DNA from: Nageia nagi
Taxonomy: Eukaryota; Pinophyta
Reading direction: 5' to 3'
Assembly (NCBI GenBank): GCA_050084985.1
Contig: JBITNC010000001.1
Coordinates: 208,568,001-208,632,000, forward strand
DNA: 64,000 bases
In this document: piece by piece, positions 1-11,928 of the stretch
Layout of the letters: every line of letters begins with the position of its first letter
Numbering within the stretch: the stretch's first letter is position 1
Translations under genes and position numbers: made by a program
The notes under the pieces: model-generated
Database searches by the model: none
Seen by the model: the letters and a program-made list of their open reading frames with translations, nothing else
Told to the model about the DNA's origin: nothing

Positions 1-1873
1 GCTTATACATAATGCAAGTGGATGAGAATTTGTAATGAATCTTTTCTTTCATTAAAATAATAAAATTATATAGTCATGACGATCAAAGAGGACATAAGGG
101 AAAATAGTAAGTCACTAATTGTCATCATTTCTAAGGTGTTAGGAGAAAGAAGAGAAGAGATGGTAGGATTCTATATATGAAAATTTAGAGTATTTAAAGG
201 TTGCTAAAAGGGAGGTAATAAGAGGAGTATATTATCAAATTATCCTAATTATAGATCATAAAATTTGATGATAAATAAATGAATTATCATAACATTGAAG
301 CTATTAGTAAATATAAGATTCACTAGATAGTTCTTTATGGAGGAAAAATCAAGCAATAGTGATCTTGGTATGGAAGAGGAGTGGGAAAGAACATAAATCC
401 CTAGTATGAAAGAGGACCAAGTGGGTTATAGTTGTGATCATGGAAAGGGAACTATAGAATATTCTTAGAAGTATATTTTAGAAAATGGGGATAATAGGAT
501 CCCTCAAAGAAAAATAAGAAAAACAAATGGATTATGAGGATTCTAAGGTAAAATGGTTTAGATATTGAATTCATATCACCATGCCAAAAAAATTAAGATT
601 TTTCAACATAGGGATCTAAAACAATAAGGGGATTTTAGTCAAGAATTAATAATAATACAACAAGAATAAAATAATAAGTGGAAAACTAAGGTGGATTCAT
701 AAAGGCTAATTATAATAATTTTTAAAAAATTTAAAGAAAAAGGATTGATGTAAAAGATAATTGGAAATAGTCACCTACCACCTAACTAGTATTAGATAAT
801 CAACAAACAAAGAAAAGAGAATGTAGATTAAAGGACCTTTAAAGCTAAGAAGAGGAGAAATAGTATAAGATGGGATTTGAAATACTAACATGTAGGTGAG
901 ACTCAAGATTATATTAAAATTATTTATATGATTAGGAACATTGAGACATTGAGAAGAGGTCATAAGTTATTACAAGATAGGATATTTATAAAACCATACT
1001 ATCAAGAGAAGGAGAGATCAGAGAAGGAAAATAAGGAAGGAAGGATCATGAACTTGTAAATGTTATAAAAGGTGATATATGATAACTTTATGAATTTGGA
1101 TTAATTAGTTTTATATTAATAAATATTATCTAATTAATTAGTCTTAGTTAGTGTAATTTCCTAGGTTATCTTAAATACATGTTGGTAGAAGGGAGAGGAG
1201 AATTAAGACAAAATGAGAGAGAATTGAAGAGAAGATAACTAAGAGTCATGACTTGTATAAGAGACTTAATATTATATAGATGGAGAATATAAATATAGTA
1301 GTGAATGAATAATACTCTAATAAAAAATAAATATATATCCATCATAAGAAATGAAAAAAATAGAGGATAATACAATGCTATTTATTCTCATGATAATGGT
1401 ATTATAGAGGAAAACAGGATAGAGATTCAAATTAAAGGAGTGAAAGATTGAGTAATATCCCAATGGTATTATAAGAAGAGGATATATTATACAATAAATA
1501 ATTATGTTATTTTCATCATAATCAATAAAATATTGGTATCTACAAATAAATACTTATGTTATTTTCATCATAATTGATGAGATATTGGTATCTACAAGAT
1601 ACTTATTGATGCAATTCTATATGCATGTAAGGTGGGATTGTGTATCCATATGACATAAGAATGTACATATTCATGATATGGTACTATGCATGCTTGTAGA
1701 GAGAGAGAAAGAGAGGGATTACATACAATAGTATAAGGGGAATATATATCTCCCATGATATATAGTGAGATAAAAATGGATTGTGTATGCCCCTAAGATT
1801 GTAAATGACTATGTTAGGGGACTATGTATGTCCTAGGAAAGTATCCATAGTGAAAGCTCAAGATTGTTGTTAA
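1..1873. other. Unassigned left flank of the nested elements
   Basis: No conserved protein domain is readable in any frame. Short open frames on the minus strand (775-963 and 1166-1375) are low-complexity, hydrophobic translations of AT-rich DNA and I do not regard them as genes. The sequence is AT-rich with purine-rich runs on the plus strand. It should be the insertion target of the outer element U, whose left end I place at 1874. It could also be an older, unrecognisable element. Confidence 0.5.
1501..1604. repeat. 52-bp tandem duplication
   Basis: Two adjacent copies with a 52-base period, both containing the words TTATGTTATTTTCATCATAA and GGTATCTACAA. They differ at only a few positions. 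It is non-coding and lies about 270 bases left of the U boundary. Confidence 0.85.
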
Positions 1874-3798
1874 TGGAATAAGGTGTAATATGTGATCCAT
1901 CAAGATGTAAAATATATTCATCTAAGCATGTAAATCTAATGTAATTAATTTGATCAAGAGAATGTAACAACTATATATGATAAATAATTTATGCATATAG
2001 TGTATCAAAAATATTTGACACTTGTATGTAAATTATGTTATATATTTATAAAAAAAATCATAAATTTACTAAAAACTAACTATATAGTATATTTGTACAT
2101 GTTGTAGGTAGGGGTGAGGGTAACCTTTATTGAGGATTAAACCCTTCTTCATTATGCTATGAATACATTTGATAATTCTATAATTATACTACATATTTTG
2201 AATTAATTCTATTATGCTTGTTATTTACATTTTATCACTCATTGATTTTTATTATGGATTAAAATATTATTTTATTTTTCTAAAAATTAGTTGGTTGTAT
2301 CATTCCACCCACATTCAATCCATTCCCTTTTTTATTATTATACCACTTGTGATAAATTAATTTATCTTCCTAATTTTGGGTAACTTGCATAGATTGTACT
2401 ATTGGAATTCCTAAATCTCATTTGGGAATTCTAACATATACATTTTTATTAACCTCTGAATTGTTATATCCCTTTCTAACTACTTATTCTTGCTTCTTAA
2501 TTTCCTTTCTCCATAATTTATTAATAAAGGAAACCCAATTTTCATTAATAATATTTTTTGAGGATCATAAGGATTCAAAATGCATAACCTAACAAACTAA
2601 AATATTGTATACTTAGAAGATTTTGTAAGCATTAAATATTTTATTTGAGGATCAATGTGAAACCAACATCAAGTTTTAAAAACCTTAATTATGACACAAA
2701 ACCTTAGGATATTTATATTTTTAATATAATCATAATAATTCACCTATTTTAGAGACATGATATTTATATTTGATGATGTTATCCCTAGCCTTGAGTAACT
2801 ATGGGGACTAGGAAAACTTGTAAATAATTAAATCTTATTTGGAATCTAGTTTTTTTGAGTGATGACATAAGATGATGGGGAGAAAAACCATGGGGTATAG
2901 ACAAAGTGACAATTATTTTGATGAAAAAAGATTATATATCACCCAATAATCTATAGTTTGAAGCTTATGATACCCTAAGCTTATGCATACATATTAATAA
3001 TGATTAAGAATATTCCATATGGCATAAGTAGTTTCTAGATTATAAGATATTAAATCTTGTATAAGATCCAACATTTTTGAGTGATGAAATTAATACTAAC
3101 CTTAAGAAATAATGGATATAAGATAAAATATATTAGTAATAGACTCACTATCTAGTACATAGTGTTTATAAATGATGATATTAGATGTTGATAACAAAAC
3201 CCTTAGTCCTAAGGTAGAGTGATACCTATGTTAACAACACCAAGGATTCTATGATTTGGAACTAATGATACTCATAAGTTGTACACATATGTTAATAATG
3301 ACTAAAATTATTCCATGTAGTATAAATAGTAATTTCACATTTAGTGATGACATTAAAAGCTTGATTTGAAGTAAAAGGGATAGAGAGAAGTGAAAAACAA
3401 TACCTCAAGGTTTACAAATATGATCATGTAAAGTTAAACATGATCTAGATACATAAAATATGAAGCATATGAGATATCATTTTAAAAATCCATAAGAGGA
3501 TTATTATATAATACAAAATGACATATCCAAATATGAAATCACTTCATGAATTATTGAAAATTTTATTAAAGAGCATGCACTAGAGTGGGAAATTTTAAAA
3601 TAGGCATTTCAATGAGTCAAACACAATCTTGCACCACCTTCAAAATAAATTATTATTCTTACTAAATATGGAATAAGGTCATTAAATTCAAATACAACAT
3701 CAAATGGATAAGAACAATAGATTCAAAAAATGAAGATCACATTCCTCAAAAATTGATATAATCTATGAAAAGAATTAACATCAAAAGAGATGAAAAAC
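1874..3798. repeat. Left long repeat of U, first part
   Basis: Matches 33386-34860 and 36720-37155 in the same orientation, for example TATGCTATGAATACATTTGA at both 2153 and 33662. The match passes straight through the X_B insertion point (near 3350 in this copy). No coding sequence is seen. The segment ends where X_A was inserted at 3799-3813. Confidence 0.75.
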
Positions 3799-3990
3799 CT
3801 TAGCTAAAGATATGATAGGGTTTATGAGCAAAATGTAATAGAAGAGAGAGCATGACATAATACTAGGTCAAGCATAGAGTAGCAAAAGTGTGGAAAAATT
3901 ATTTCAAAAGCACAAAATGATGTTATTAAGCAAATTACATCTTAACAAAGATGTAAACTTGCTAAAATGCAACCAAATAATATTCAAAAT

Positions 3991-4857
3991 ATGATGAATA
4001 AATCAAGATTATGACCCGATTCAAAGCACCTCAAGGAATGGAAAAGTGTGTTGATATAGGAAAATAAATTTGTAGAGGAGGAAATTAGGATGGTACTAGA
4101 GCTTGCATTCTCTAATGATGAGGTTAATATTTTGATTCCAAAAAAAAATAACATATAAGGAAGAGAAGGGGCTAAAATCAACCCTTATTAGTTTCTTTGT
4201 GGGGTATGACCCCATCTAGATATGATTTGAAGTTGGCTAAAAGCAATATGGATTACAAAAGGATGGATATCCCTAGTTTCTCTCCTAAGAGAAGTTTTTT
4301 TATTCAAGTTTTAGTTTAATGAAGACCTGTAAAAAGTGATAAAGATGGGTCCATAGTTTCTTAGAAAGAAAGGATTAGTCATGAAGCAATGGGAGAAAAC
4401 TTTCTCCCCTAAAAGTGAAAATTTTAATTACATTCCAACATGGGTCTCACTACATGGACTTCACCCATTTTGTTGGAACCCATGTGTAATAGCTGAAATT
4501 ACAAAATTAATTGGATCCCTTATCATAATTAAGTTATCAATAAGATTAAAACTTAAGTTTATAGATGCAAGATTTATAGTTAATTTAGATATTTCTAAAC
4601 CTATGATGAAGGAGATAAAATTAAAAATAGAGGATGGAAGAGAATGTATACAACTAATAATATGTGAAAATCTACCAATATAATATGCAATTTGTAAGAG
4701 TTATGAGCACTATGCAAAGGATTTACTAGAAAAGAAGAGGAAGGATGAAGAAAGGAGAGAAAAGGAAAAAAATGAAAAGGAGTCTCAAGATAATAAAAAA
4801 GAACATGGGTGGAAATCAATTAAAAAAAAAGGAAAAAATTAGAAGAATACAACTAAA
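3991..4857 (+). pseudogene. DUF4283 / zinc-knuckle protein remnant of X_A (L1 ORF1-like)
   Basis: Frame beginning MMNKSRL at 3991, with several in-frame stops. The longest open part, at 4381-4683, reads MKQWEKTFSPKSENFNYIP then VSLHGLHPFCWNP, the typical DUF4283 pattern (a tryptophan-rich segment, then 'P.WV.L.GLP...WN'). After one stop it reads CKSYEHYAKDLL, a degenerate CCHC knuckle that has lost its last cysteine; X_B keeps CLE at that position. A lysine/glutamate-rich tail follows. In plants this DUF4283 plus zf-CCHC_4 arrangement occurs in the nucleic-acid-binding ORF1 of L1-type elements. The frame is cut by the Tat-like element at 4904; homologous sequence resumes at 20601. Confidence 0.75.
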
Positions 4858-4898
4858 ATGTAGATAAAATGAATCATGTTAGAAAAATAGTTAACTTC

Positions 4899-4903
4899 AA
4901 AAG
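4899..4903. repeat. Target-site duplication AAAAG, left
   Basis: AAAAG immediately before the LTR, identical to 20596-20600. The LTR edge here reads TTTTGCAG where the other copy reads TGTTGCAG, one substitution in the terminal dinucleotide. Confidence 0.85.
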
Positions 4904-5743
4904 TTTTGCAGTGAAAATAGAGCTAGAATGTAGAATAAAATACAATTATTCTTAAATTTTCACTGAACCTCAAATTATGTAAAATAGGTAGAAAATGCTG
5001 TAATTATAAATTGATATTGATTTTTAGCTCAAACTATAATTCATCCTTAGAAGGGACTTTTACAAATGCCATTTGCCAAAATGAAGGTATGAGATCTTCA
5101 TTATTTTTGATTTGTTTACTTCTCTCCTTGATATGGACAACCTGTAAATCCTACACACATGCAAAAGATAATAACATCAAAGCATCTATGCATGACATGT
5201 ATTAAATTGAAACTAGCATAAAACAATAAAAGGTATGAGCTCACAAGATTTTGGTAGCATTACCCTACTTCAAAAATGGGTCAAGATCCGTTCTATTGCT
5301 TTGTATTGGCTTGTATTTATAGATTTTGGGTGAGATGTTCCAAGGCTAGTAAGGGGAAGTGAAAAGCCACCGTAGGTCGTAACTAACCCCCTCTATCCAT
5401 ATCATCTTGGAAGAATGAAATGTTTCAACTTTCTCTCACTATTTTGGTTTCTTTTTGGCTATTATAGAGTCATCAGTGATTACTAGGCAGATGTCGATGA
5501 TCATCTCAAAACACTGGTGACTATTTTAGGTTGCTAGCAACTGGTTTTCAATTTTGTAACAATATTAAAATGACCACCAAATAGCTAATTTTACCTAAAA
5601 AAGTCATGTGACCACTCATTTTGCATGTACTCAATGAGAGCTATCCAATAATATGGTTTTTTAAACCTATTTTATATTATTGTGAAGAGTTATGATTATT
5701 TCAATGTTTACTAGTTAAAAAGGGACATTTTTAGGTGTCTACA
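4904..5743 (-). repeat. 3' LTR of the Tat-like element
   Basis: 840 bp; on the minus strand it starts TGTAGACACCTAAAAAT and ends in CACTGCAAAA. It matches 19750-20595 along its whole length with scattered substitutions. The first terminal base pair of the outer edge is mutated relative to the partner. No coding sequence is seen. Confidence 0.92.
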
Positions 5744-5758
5744 TTTTGTCCCTTTTTG
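5744..5758 (-). promoter_or_regulatory. Polypurine tract of the Tat-like element
   Basis: Minus strand reads AAAAAGGGACAAAA directly before the 3' LTR start TGTAGACACC. This is the expected site and composition for priming of plus-strand DNA synthesis. Confidence 0.8.
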
Positions 5759-6671
5759 AATTATCAATCAAAAAAGTGGTTGATGATTTCAAAAATATAG
5801 AATGAGAAGCTTTGTCGCTTGATTATTTGTTGTTGCTTTTTTATGATATAAGTTTTGACTCAATTTCTTAGATAAATCAAAATTTTGATTTACCAAATTA
5901 TGATAAAATGTGTTTTCATTTTACATTTGATGTAGTTTTGAAAACAAATTTGAATATACTTCAGAAGTGATTGTTTTTGGTATGACAATGTGTTGAGCTT
6001 ATGTGATAGTTGCATGACATTTCTATTATGTCATTTTGCATGTCTAAGCACACATGTACCGTATAAGTCCTCTTTAGTATATGAGTTTGATGGTGTTGTC
6101 CTTTGTCCCGACAATAGGGTTTCAAAATGATCTCCTGTAACAATGATACATCACATTTTATCATTTTTTTTATTTTCTTGACCAATTTAAAGTTATTTTG
6201 AGAAATTTTTAATATTCTCATGGCTATTCTCGAATGTAGCATTTTACTTCCAATCATCGACATTTAGTGGTGATCACCAATGTCCATCCTCCAGTCACCG
6301 GCATTTCTTTATTGGATGTAAGTAAAAAGAAAAAGTTTTAACTTTTTTTTATTCATTTCTTTTCTAGTTGTCACTTTCATTGTTAGCCAGAACTAGTTTT
6401 CATTACAATTTCATTGATTTCTAGCTGTTGATATTCGTTACAATCACCATGCCTCCATGTAGATGCTCCACTGGATGTTCTCGACCTATTCAAGAAGAGG
6501 TAGGATTTTGAAATAACTTTCTTTTCTATTTTTTTTTATAATTTGTAATTTAACTATTTAATTTCAAAATTGAAACCATGAATGATGTTTAGAAGTTATT
6601 TTGATTGTCTCTATTAGATAAAATTTGTAAATCATGCTTTTATTTATATTTTTGTGAAATTTTTTATAATT

Positions 6672-6696
6672 CAGCCTCGGTTGCCAACCTAGGCTG
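6672..6696. repeat. Hairpin, 12-bp arms
   Basis: CAGCCTCGGTTG (6672-6683) pairs with CAACCTAGGCTG (6685-6696) with one mismatch and a single-base centre. It is more GC-rich than its surroundings. Confidence 0.8.
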
Positions 6697-6708
6697 AACG
6701 GATGATAG

Positions 6709-6744
6709 AGTCACTGGCATTTGGAATGCAAATGCCAGTGACTG
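6709..6744. repeat. Perfect hairpin, 14-bp arms
   Basis: AGTCACTGGCATTT (6709-6722) and AAATGCCAGTGACT (6731-6744) are exact inverse complements around an 8-base loop. The core word TCACTGGCATTT recurs in variant form at 6290-6310 and in the leader at 19430-19595 of the same element. Confidence 0.9.
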
Positions 6745-7910
6745 AGTCTTACCTATTAGAAACACTAGCATTTTAGTATGAAATGCTATTTTTTTTTTAG
6801 CTAAAATTTTTTAACATTATACAGGTTCGAGACATCTTTGAGCCTCGAGGTAGATATCCCTCAATTCTACAGGAGGGTAGAGATTTTCTAGGTCTAGCCA
6901 ATCACACTTTTTTTAGGTCAATTGGTTTTGGAGTGGGACCATACATGGGTCGCATTCATTGGGAGTATCCTTTATTGGCTACATTGTTAGATAGATGGGA
7001 TGTAGTGACATGTACTTTTCACCTCTCGATAGGGGAGATGACTATCACAATGGAGGATATACATAGATTGTATAGACTCCCCATTCATGGACAAAGGATT
7101 TTGCCTATGGTGGATAGAATAGGAGCTTTACCCACTATTTCTTATTTGTATGGGGCTACCAGGTTGATACTATTGTTTCTAAGATTATCTCAGGTAGCAT
7201 TTGATATTACCAGTATTGGATGGAGGATCAGCAGGGGATGATCCATTTTTCATACTTGATGGGTTTAGTATAGTGTTATGCTCTCCCTGATACTGGCAGT
7301 GGGAGGTTTCCATGGTCATTATTGCCCATTATTATAGATATGATACAGCATGGTATAGTGTATGCTTGGGCACCCACACTATTAGCTCAAATTTATAGGG
7401 AGCTATTCTTTTATTCTCAGGGGCATAGGGCCTCTTTATCAATTACTGTCACCTTGCAGGCATGGGCTTATGAGCATATAGCTATGGCTCATCCTCCAGG
7501 ATTGTTGATGCCTAGGTTTGGTAGTCACTTGGATTATGAGGTTGGCATAGTCTGATGGCATGATGATTTTTATATTCACCCATCGGATGGAGTTCATCAA
7601 GATGTGAGCTATTATTACCACATGCTTAGTCACTTGATTTGAGATCAAATGAGATTCAGACCTTACCATTTGTATCCCATCTAGGGAGCTTGTAGCTGAG
7701 CTTACTGGTATTTAGTAGCCACATGTTTTGAGTGGTCATCGAGTAGATTTTTTGGAGTATTTTCATTTTGAGTAGGTGCATCATTAGTTTGGCCTAGTTT
7801 AGGATGTGCCTGCACCATTAGTGCCATATCAACATGAGGGCACTATCTCAGCAGATGGTGTACAGCCATTAGTTTATGCATAGCATAATCCTACTCAGGA
7901 AGAGGGATCA

Positions 7911-8294
7911 TTGGAGGATGATATCAAGGAGGATGACATCGAGGTGTCTGAGGCATTTAGGGCCTGGTGGGAGGAGGGAGATGATGGCCTAGAGGGTGGA
8001 TTGGAGGGTCAATGCATTCATCAATGCATCGATGTTGTTGAGGAGTTGGGTGTGGTAGCAGGAGGGGGAGAGGTAGACAAGGAGCCTACAAAAGTGGAGG
8101 CTATGGGAGAGGAGGCTACTGATAAGGAGGTTATGGTAGATGATCCTGAGGAGTTAGCTTCTAAGGAGGAGGCTACAGGTGTAGGTGAGGAGGGAGCTAC
8201 CCCAGAGGTTACACGTGGAGTCAAGGAGGCTCCTTCTACACAGGTTCCTAGCATTGATGCTTTGCTAGGAGACATTTATGAGCTAAGATACTAG
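7911..8294 (+). CDS. Acidic C-terminal segment of the antisense PMD gene
   Basis: An open frame of 127 codons rich in Glu, Asp, Gly and Ala (for example KEPTKVEAMGEEATDKEV). It has no fold I recognise and looks intrinsically disordered. It lies on the same strand just after the PMD domain but is displaced in frame from the 7322-7555 segment, so it is probably the tail of the same protein separated by a frameshift. PMD proteins of retroelements often carry a charged, low-complexity tail. A stop at 8292 ends the frame; similar composition does not continue. Confidence 0.55.
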   Translation: MEDDIKEDDIEVSEAFRAWWEEGDDGLEGGLEGQCIHQCIDVVEELGVVAGGGEVDKEPTKVEAMGEEATDKEVMVDDPEELASKEEATGVGEEGATPEVTRGVKEAPSTQVPSIDALLGDIYELRY

Positions 8295-9423
8295 TTGGCA
8301 TAGGCCAACTCATGCATGTACAGGTATAGGGCTGAGTGAGATAGATATAGATAGGAGAGAGATGAGGCTCATTCCTCTTTATAGGGAGATCAGGCTCATC
8401 AATTAGGAGTAGCATCTACTTCTAGGGGTGGTTCTTCAGTTTTCCATCATGGCATTTATTAGCAGTAAGATTTTTATAGTGGTATAGTATAGACATGGTT
8501 GATAGGTGTTCTAGCTTTTAATCTGAGGGCTCACTATCCTATACCTCTAGATAGTTATATGCCTATAGATATCTCAGTATATCAAACAAGCAGTAGTGCA
8601 TAGGGAATAGTTGGATCTCCAGGTAGGACTTAGAGGTCACAAGGTTTTCCTAGCAAGAGTGATACACCTTGGTCATCTCCCTTAGGTGCTATTGGTTCAT
8701 CCAAGTTATGAGGAGCTTAGCATCTAGGTATTCCTATAGGATCCGTAGGCACTACTCCTCTAGGTCAAGGTATCGGAGAGACTAGTAGACGACAGAGGTG
8801 ACCAAGTAGTCCTAGCAGACTAGGTAGTGGTTGGGGTAGTCCTTGAGGATACCTTTTTTCATGATGTTATTTTTTATATGCTTATGAAGTTATTGGACCC
8901 TTGTAGTTTTATTCTATAATTCATGATGTTATGTTGACCTTTTGATGGACTATGATGATGTATATATAGATAGATAGATCTTTGATATTTATGGTACTTG
9001 TACGATTTTTGATGCATGAGCTTTCATTCTATATATAGATTTATGATAAAATAGGTATGATGTGATGTTATGTAGATCATAATTGTCTTTTAATTACTTG
9101 ATGATGAATAGATGTTAATGATAAATGTAATTTTCAAAATGTATGATGCATAGATATAATTATGGAATGTATGATGTATAATTTTGAGGATACTTTTTAT
9201 AATTTTTAAATAATCATAAAATATATAACATATATCAACAAATTAGTTTGATGATGTTACTAATCTCAAAACTAAGTTAATAATAAGTACGATTATAGTT
9301 GCTATAAAAAATAAATATAATTTATAATTTTAATAAGTTAAGTTATTTAAGGACATATTTTAATTATATTTTTGCAAAATTAGATGCATCATCTTTTGTA
9401 CTTGGTAATTTTACAATAAACTT
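8295..9423. other. Non-coding stretch after the PMD gene
   Basis: Frames are short and closed. 8300-8850 is slightly richer in G and C and keeps serine/glycine-type codon patterns (GGTATAGG, CTAGGTAGTGG), possibly a decayed extension of the acidic tail. From 8860 it becomes plain AT-rich sequence with GATGATGTTATG-like repeats. Confidence 0.4.
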
Positions 9424-9700
9424 CTTGACATGACAAACTAGTGACTTATGGATGCATATGAACATTAACTTTATCTTGGTTAGGGGAACAATAAATAATC
9501 ATTCTTATCCTTTCCAAAGAAAAGCAATTTTAATAATGTTCAAAGGTGATAGATAATAGTAAAAATGGCTTGACATGACACACTAGTGACTTATGGATGC
9601 ATATGAACATTAACTTTATCTTGGTCAGGGGAATAATAAATAATCATTCTTATCCTTTCCAAAGAAAAGCAAATTTTAATAATGTTCAAAGGTAATAGTT
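9424..9700. repeat. 145-bp tandem duplication
   Basis: Copies at 9424-9568 and 9569 to about 9700 with few differences (for example CTTGACATGACAAACTAGTG versus CTTGACATGACACACTAGTG). It lies between the convergent PMD gene and ORF3 of the Tat-like element. Confidence 0.9.
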
Positions 9701-10963
9701 ATTCTCAAAAGGAATGGGTTTAACAAAATGACACACATGATTTTAAACATAAACAAATTACAAACTATGACAAAAGATTAGGTGATTTTGGATTAATAAC
9801 CAAGTTATTATAACATCTACCTTATCTTTCTTTATCTCTAGATTTAACAACCTAAGATGATATCAAACAATATTGTTATATGTTGATAAAAAATCTATAA
9901 ACTCTAGTGTGTGTAGTGAGATTCATTTCCCTTCTTAGATCATTTGAGATGAAATATCTTAGAGACATTAATAAGCTAGTCTATCCGTATGAAACGTATA
10001 GAGGTCCATAGGAAAGAAGGTTGCTAACCATAATGGACATATCACCACTCGTAAGGTATGCCCCATTTCTAGATAGGCATCCATAGCCCCAATGAGGATT
10101 AACCCCTTGATCTCACTACAACCTTGCTCTACTGCCAGTCAGGCATCCATAGCCCTGGTAGAGGATATTGTAATCACCCAAGAATCATTGATATAATGTA
10201 GCAATTTATTTATTTATTTTAACTATCAAATGATTCTTGGGTTCAATATGAAGTGAATAATAGGATAGACACATAACTTTCACTCTTAATATCCCTTAGA
10301 ATGATTTCATTTAAATTCTCTTAGAATTTTTTAATGTCGTAAGTGTTTGGAGTTTATGGATTTTCCTTCAAACATAAACTTTATGTTTTTCTATCATCTA
10401 TGGTATATCATTTCTTTATGGAAGAAAAGACAAAGTGAATGTAGTGATAACAAGGAGATTATTCTAAAATGACCTTTTCACACATTACACATTTACTAGA
10501 TAACCACTTTTACAATGACATGCAACATATATTTACATCATACAAGGGTAGGGCACCCAATTGCCAAGTGACCTCTAGATGTTTCCATCTAGGTAGATTT
10601 TATAGTTTTATAATTTTTGTGTTTTATAGTTTTCAATTTTTTTTTTTAATTTTATAATTTTTAATTTTTTAGGACTTTTAAAATTTTTCTAGGGAATCTA
10701 TTCATGACACGTTCAAATCAAGTTTGAACTGCATCAGGATTTAATGAATAATGTGTTGAACTAAACAAAAAACTAAAATCTAATACCTCTTGATTATGAT
10801 AGATTTCTGGAACACAATAATCTAAGTGTTCAAATGTTACAATTTGTGTGATTGAGATAATTTGTTCTCGATGTTTTAAAGTTAGGTTGTGAGTACAATC
10901 AACTATTATTTTGGGCTTTTATATAGGCCACAGAAGATAGAAATATATCATTAAATCATATTC
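9701..10963. other. Non-coding region between PMD tail and ORF3
   Basis: No domain is recognised. It contains the repeated word AGGCATCCATAGCCC (10075-10089 and 10141-10155) and a T-rich run at 10600-10680. It is downstream of both convergent genes, so it is where their transcripts would end. Confidence 0.45.
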
Positions 10964-11881
10964 TTAGTCAGGAGAACACCATAACTCAAATGTGTTGATA
11001 CAAATAATAACTTGATATCCATTTACTTTGACATCCCAATCGTAAGATTCACATGCATCATAGAACATCAAAGCCATTTTTTGTTGTATTTCAATAGGCA
11101 TGGAAAAGATATTTGAATACAAAGGAGTAGGAATGTTACAAATAACTTCCATAAAGAGATCTTTGTCATACCTACTTTCAAACCCTGAAAGATAACTTCC
11201 ATTATTTTGTACTCTATGTCCTTTTGACAATTTTTTGATAATCTCATTTCTAACCCTTATTTGATTTATCGTTGTTAGCTCGATAATACAACAAGCTTGC
11301 CTTTTCTCCAATCTTTGTTTCCAAATTGTATGTCGCATTTGCATGCGAAGAAATCTGTGAGTTTTCCTATATTGTTGTTGTAATGTTCTAGGAAGAAAAG
11401 CCACAAAAGTATTTGAAAAATCATAAATCACCCTTCTATGAGGTAAATAATGTAAAATCTCATCTATCCATTCTAGGATTTTGGTTAATTGTTTAATGTA
11501 TTTCAGCCTAGCTAAAAGGAGTGAGTGCTCAGTTAATTGACAATTTATGAAGATTCTTGGTATTCCATAAGGCCATTATAGGTAGAAAGTTGTTATTTCT
11601 TATGATATTATTTCCATATGGGTGAAATAGATTTGTGGATCTAAAATAATGCTAGCTTCATATCCACAAAAAGTGACTTCCTAACCATTATTTATATCAT
11701 AAAACATATGGTATGTTCTTTCAAATTGTTCATCAATAGTCAATCATAAATAATTTAAGAGATTAAAATCAAATCCATGTTTTAAATATGTTAATGCTAA
11801 ATCACCTAGATATCTTGGTAGTGGAAATTGTACTTGTGGTTGCACTATGCTACCTTTAGCAAATTCCTTTTCCAGATTCAT
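10964..11881 (-). pseudogene. ORF3 of the Tat-like element, unknown function
   Basis: A minus-strand frame lying after integrase. A start at 11881 (MNLEKEFAKGSIVQPQ) is followed by a few stops and then a long open part, 11431-10964, of 155 codons: basic in its N-terminal half (RKTHRFLRMQMRHTIWKQR) and ending DVKVNGYQVIICINTFELW. I recognise no domain. Its length and strand suggest a genuine additional ORF of the element rather than noise. Extra ORFs between pol and the 3' LTR are known in the Tat/Ogre group, but the function here is open. It is convergent with the antisense PMD gene. Confidence 0.6.
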
Positions 11882-11928
11882 CTTTTCTATTTTAACACAT
11901 AACAAATATTAATACTTTTATTTATTTA

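Larger units (their letters stand above)
6500..6824 (+). other. Predicted intron of the antisense PMD gene, with two hairpins
   Basis: GT at 6500 and AG at 6823-6824 with a T-rich tract before the acceptor; both flanking exons are phase 0. The intron contains two strong hairpins, at 6672-6696 and 6709-6744. Stops in all frames separate the two coding segments, which supports intron rather than coding status. Confidence 0.6.
6449..7680 (+). pseudogene. Antisense plant-mobile-domain (PMD) gene, broken
   Basis: A plus-strand gene inside a minus-strand retrotransposon. A predicted first exon at 6449-6499 encodes MPPCRCSTGCSRPIQEE and ends at a GT donor (GAAGAG|GTAGG). An acceptor TTATACAG at 6824 rejoins in frame to VRDIFEPRGRYPS. 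The second exon stays open to 7239 and has the hallmarks of the PMD (aminotransferase-like) family: RWDVVTCTFHLSIGEMTITM, then a short DIHRLYRLPI segment. A frameshift near 7210 moves the reading to a second frame (7322-7555: YAWAPTLLAQIYRELF and LTLQAWAYEHI-type sequence), which is also ended by stops. PMD domains are known in plant MAIL1/MAIN proteins and inside plant retroelements and Mutator-like elements. The domain call is secure; the splice sites are inferred from signals and frame. Confidence 0.8.

Noticed and set aside
8021-8275. Minus-strand Ser/Thr/Pro-rich open frame
   Set aside because: Exact complement of the Glu/Ala-rich plus-strand frame; a composition shadow.
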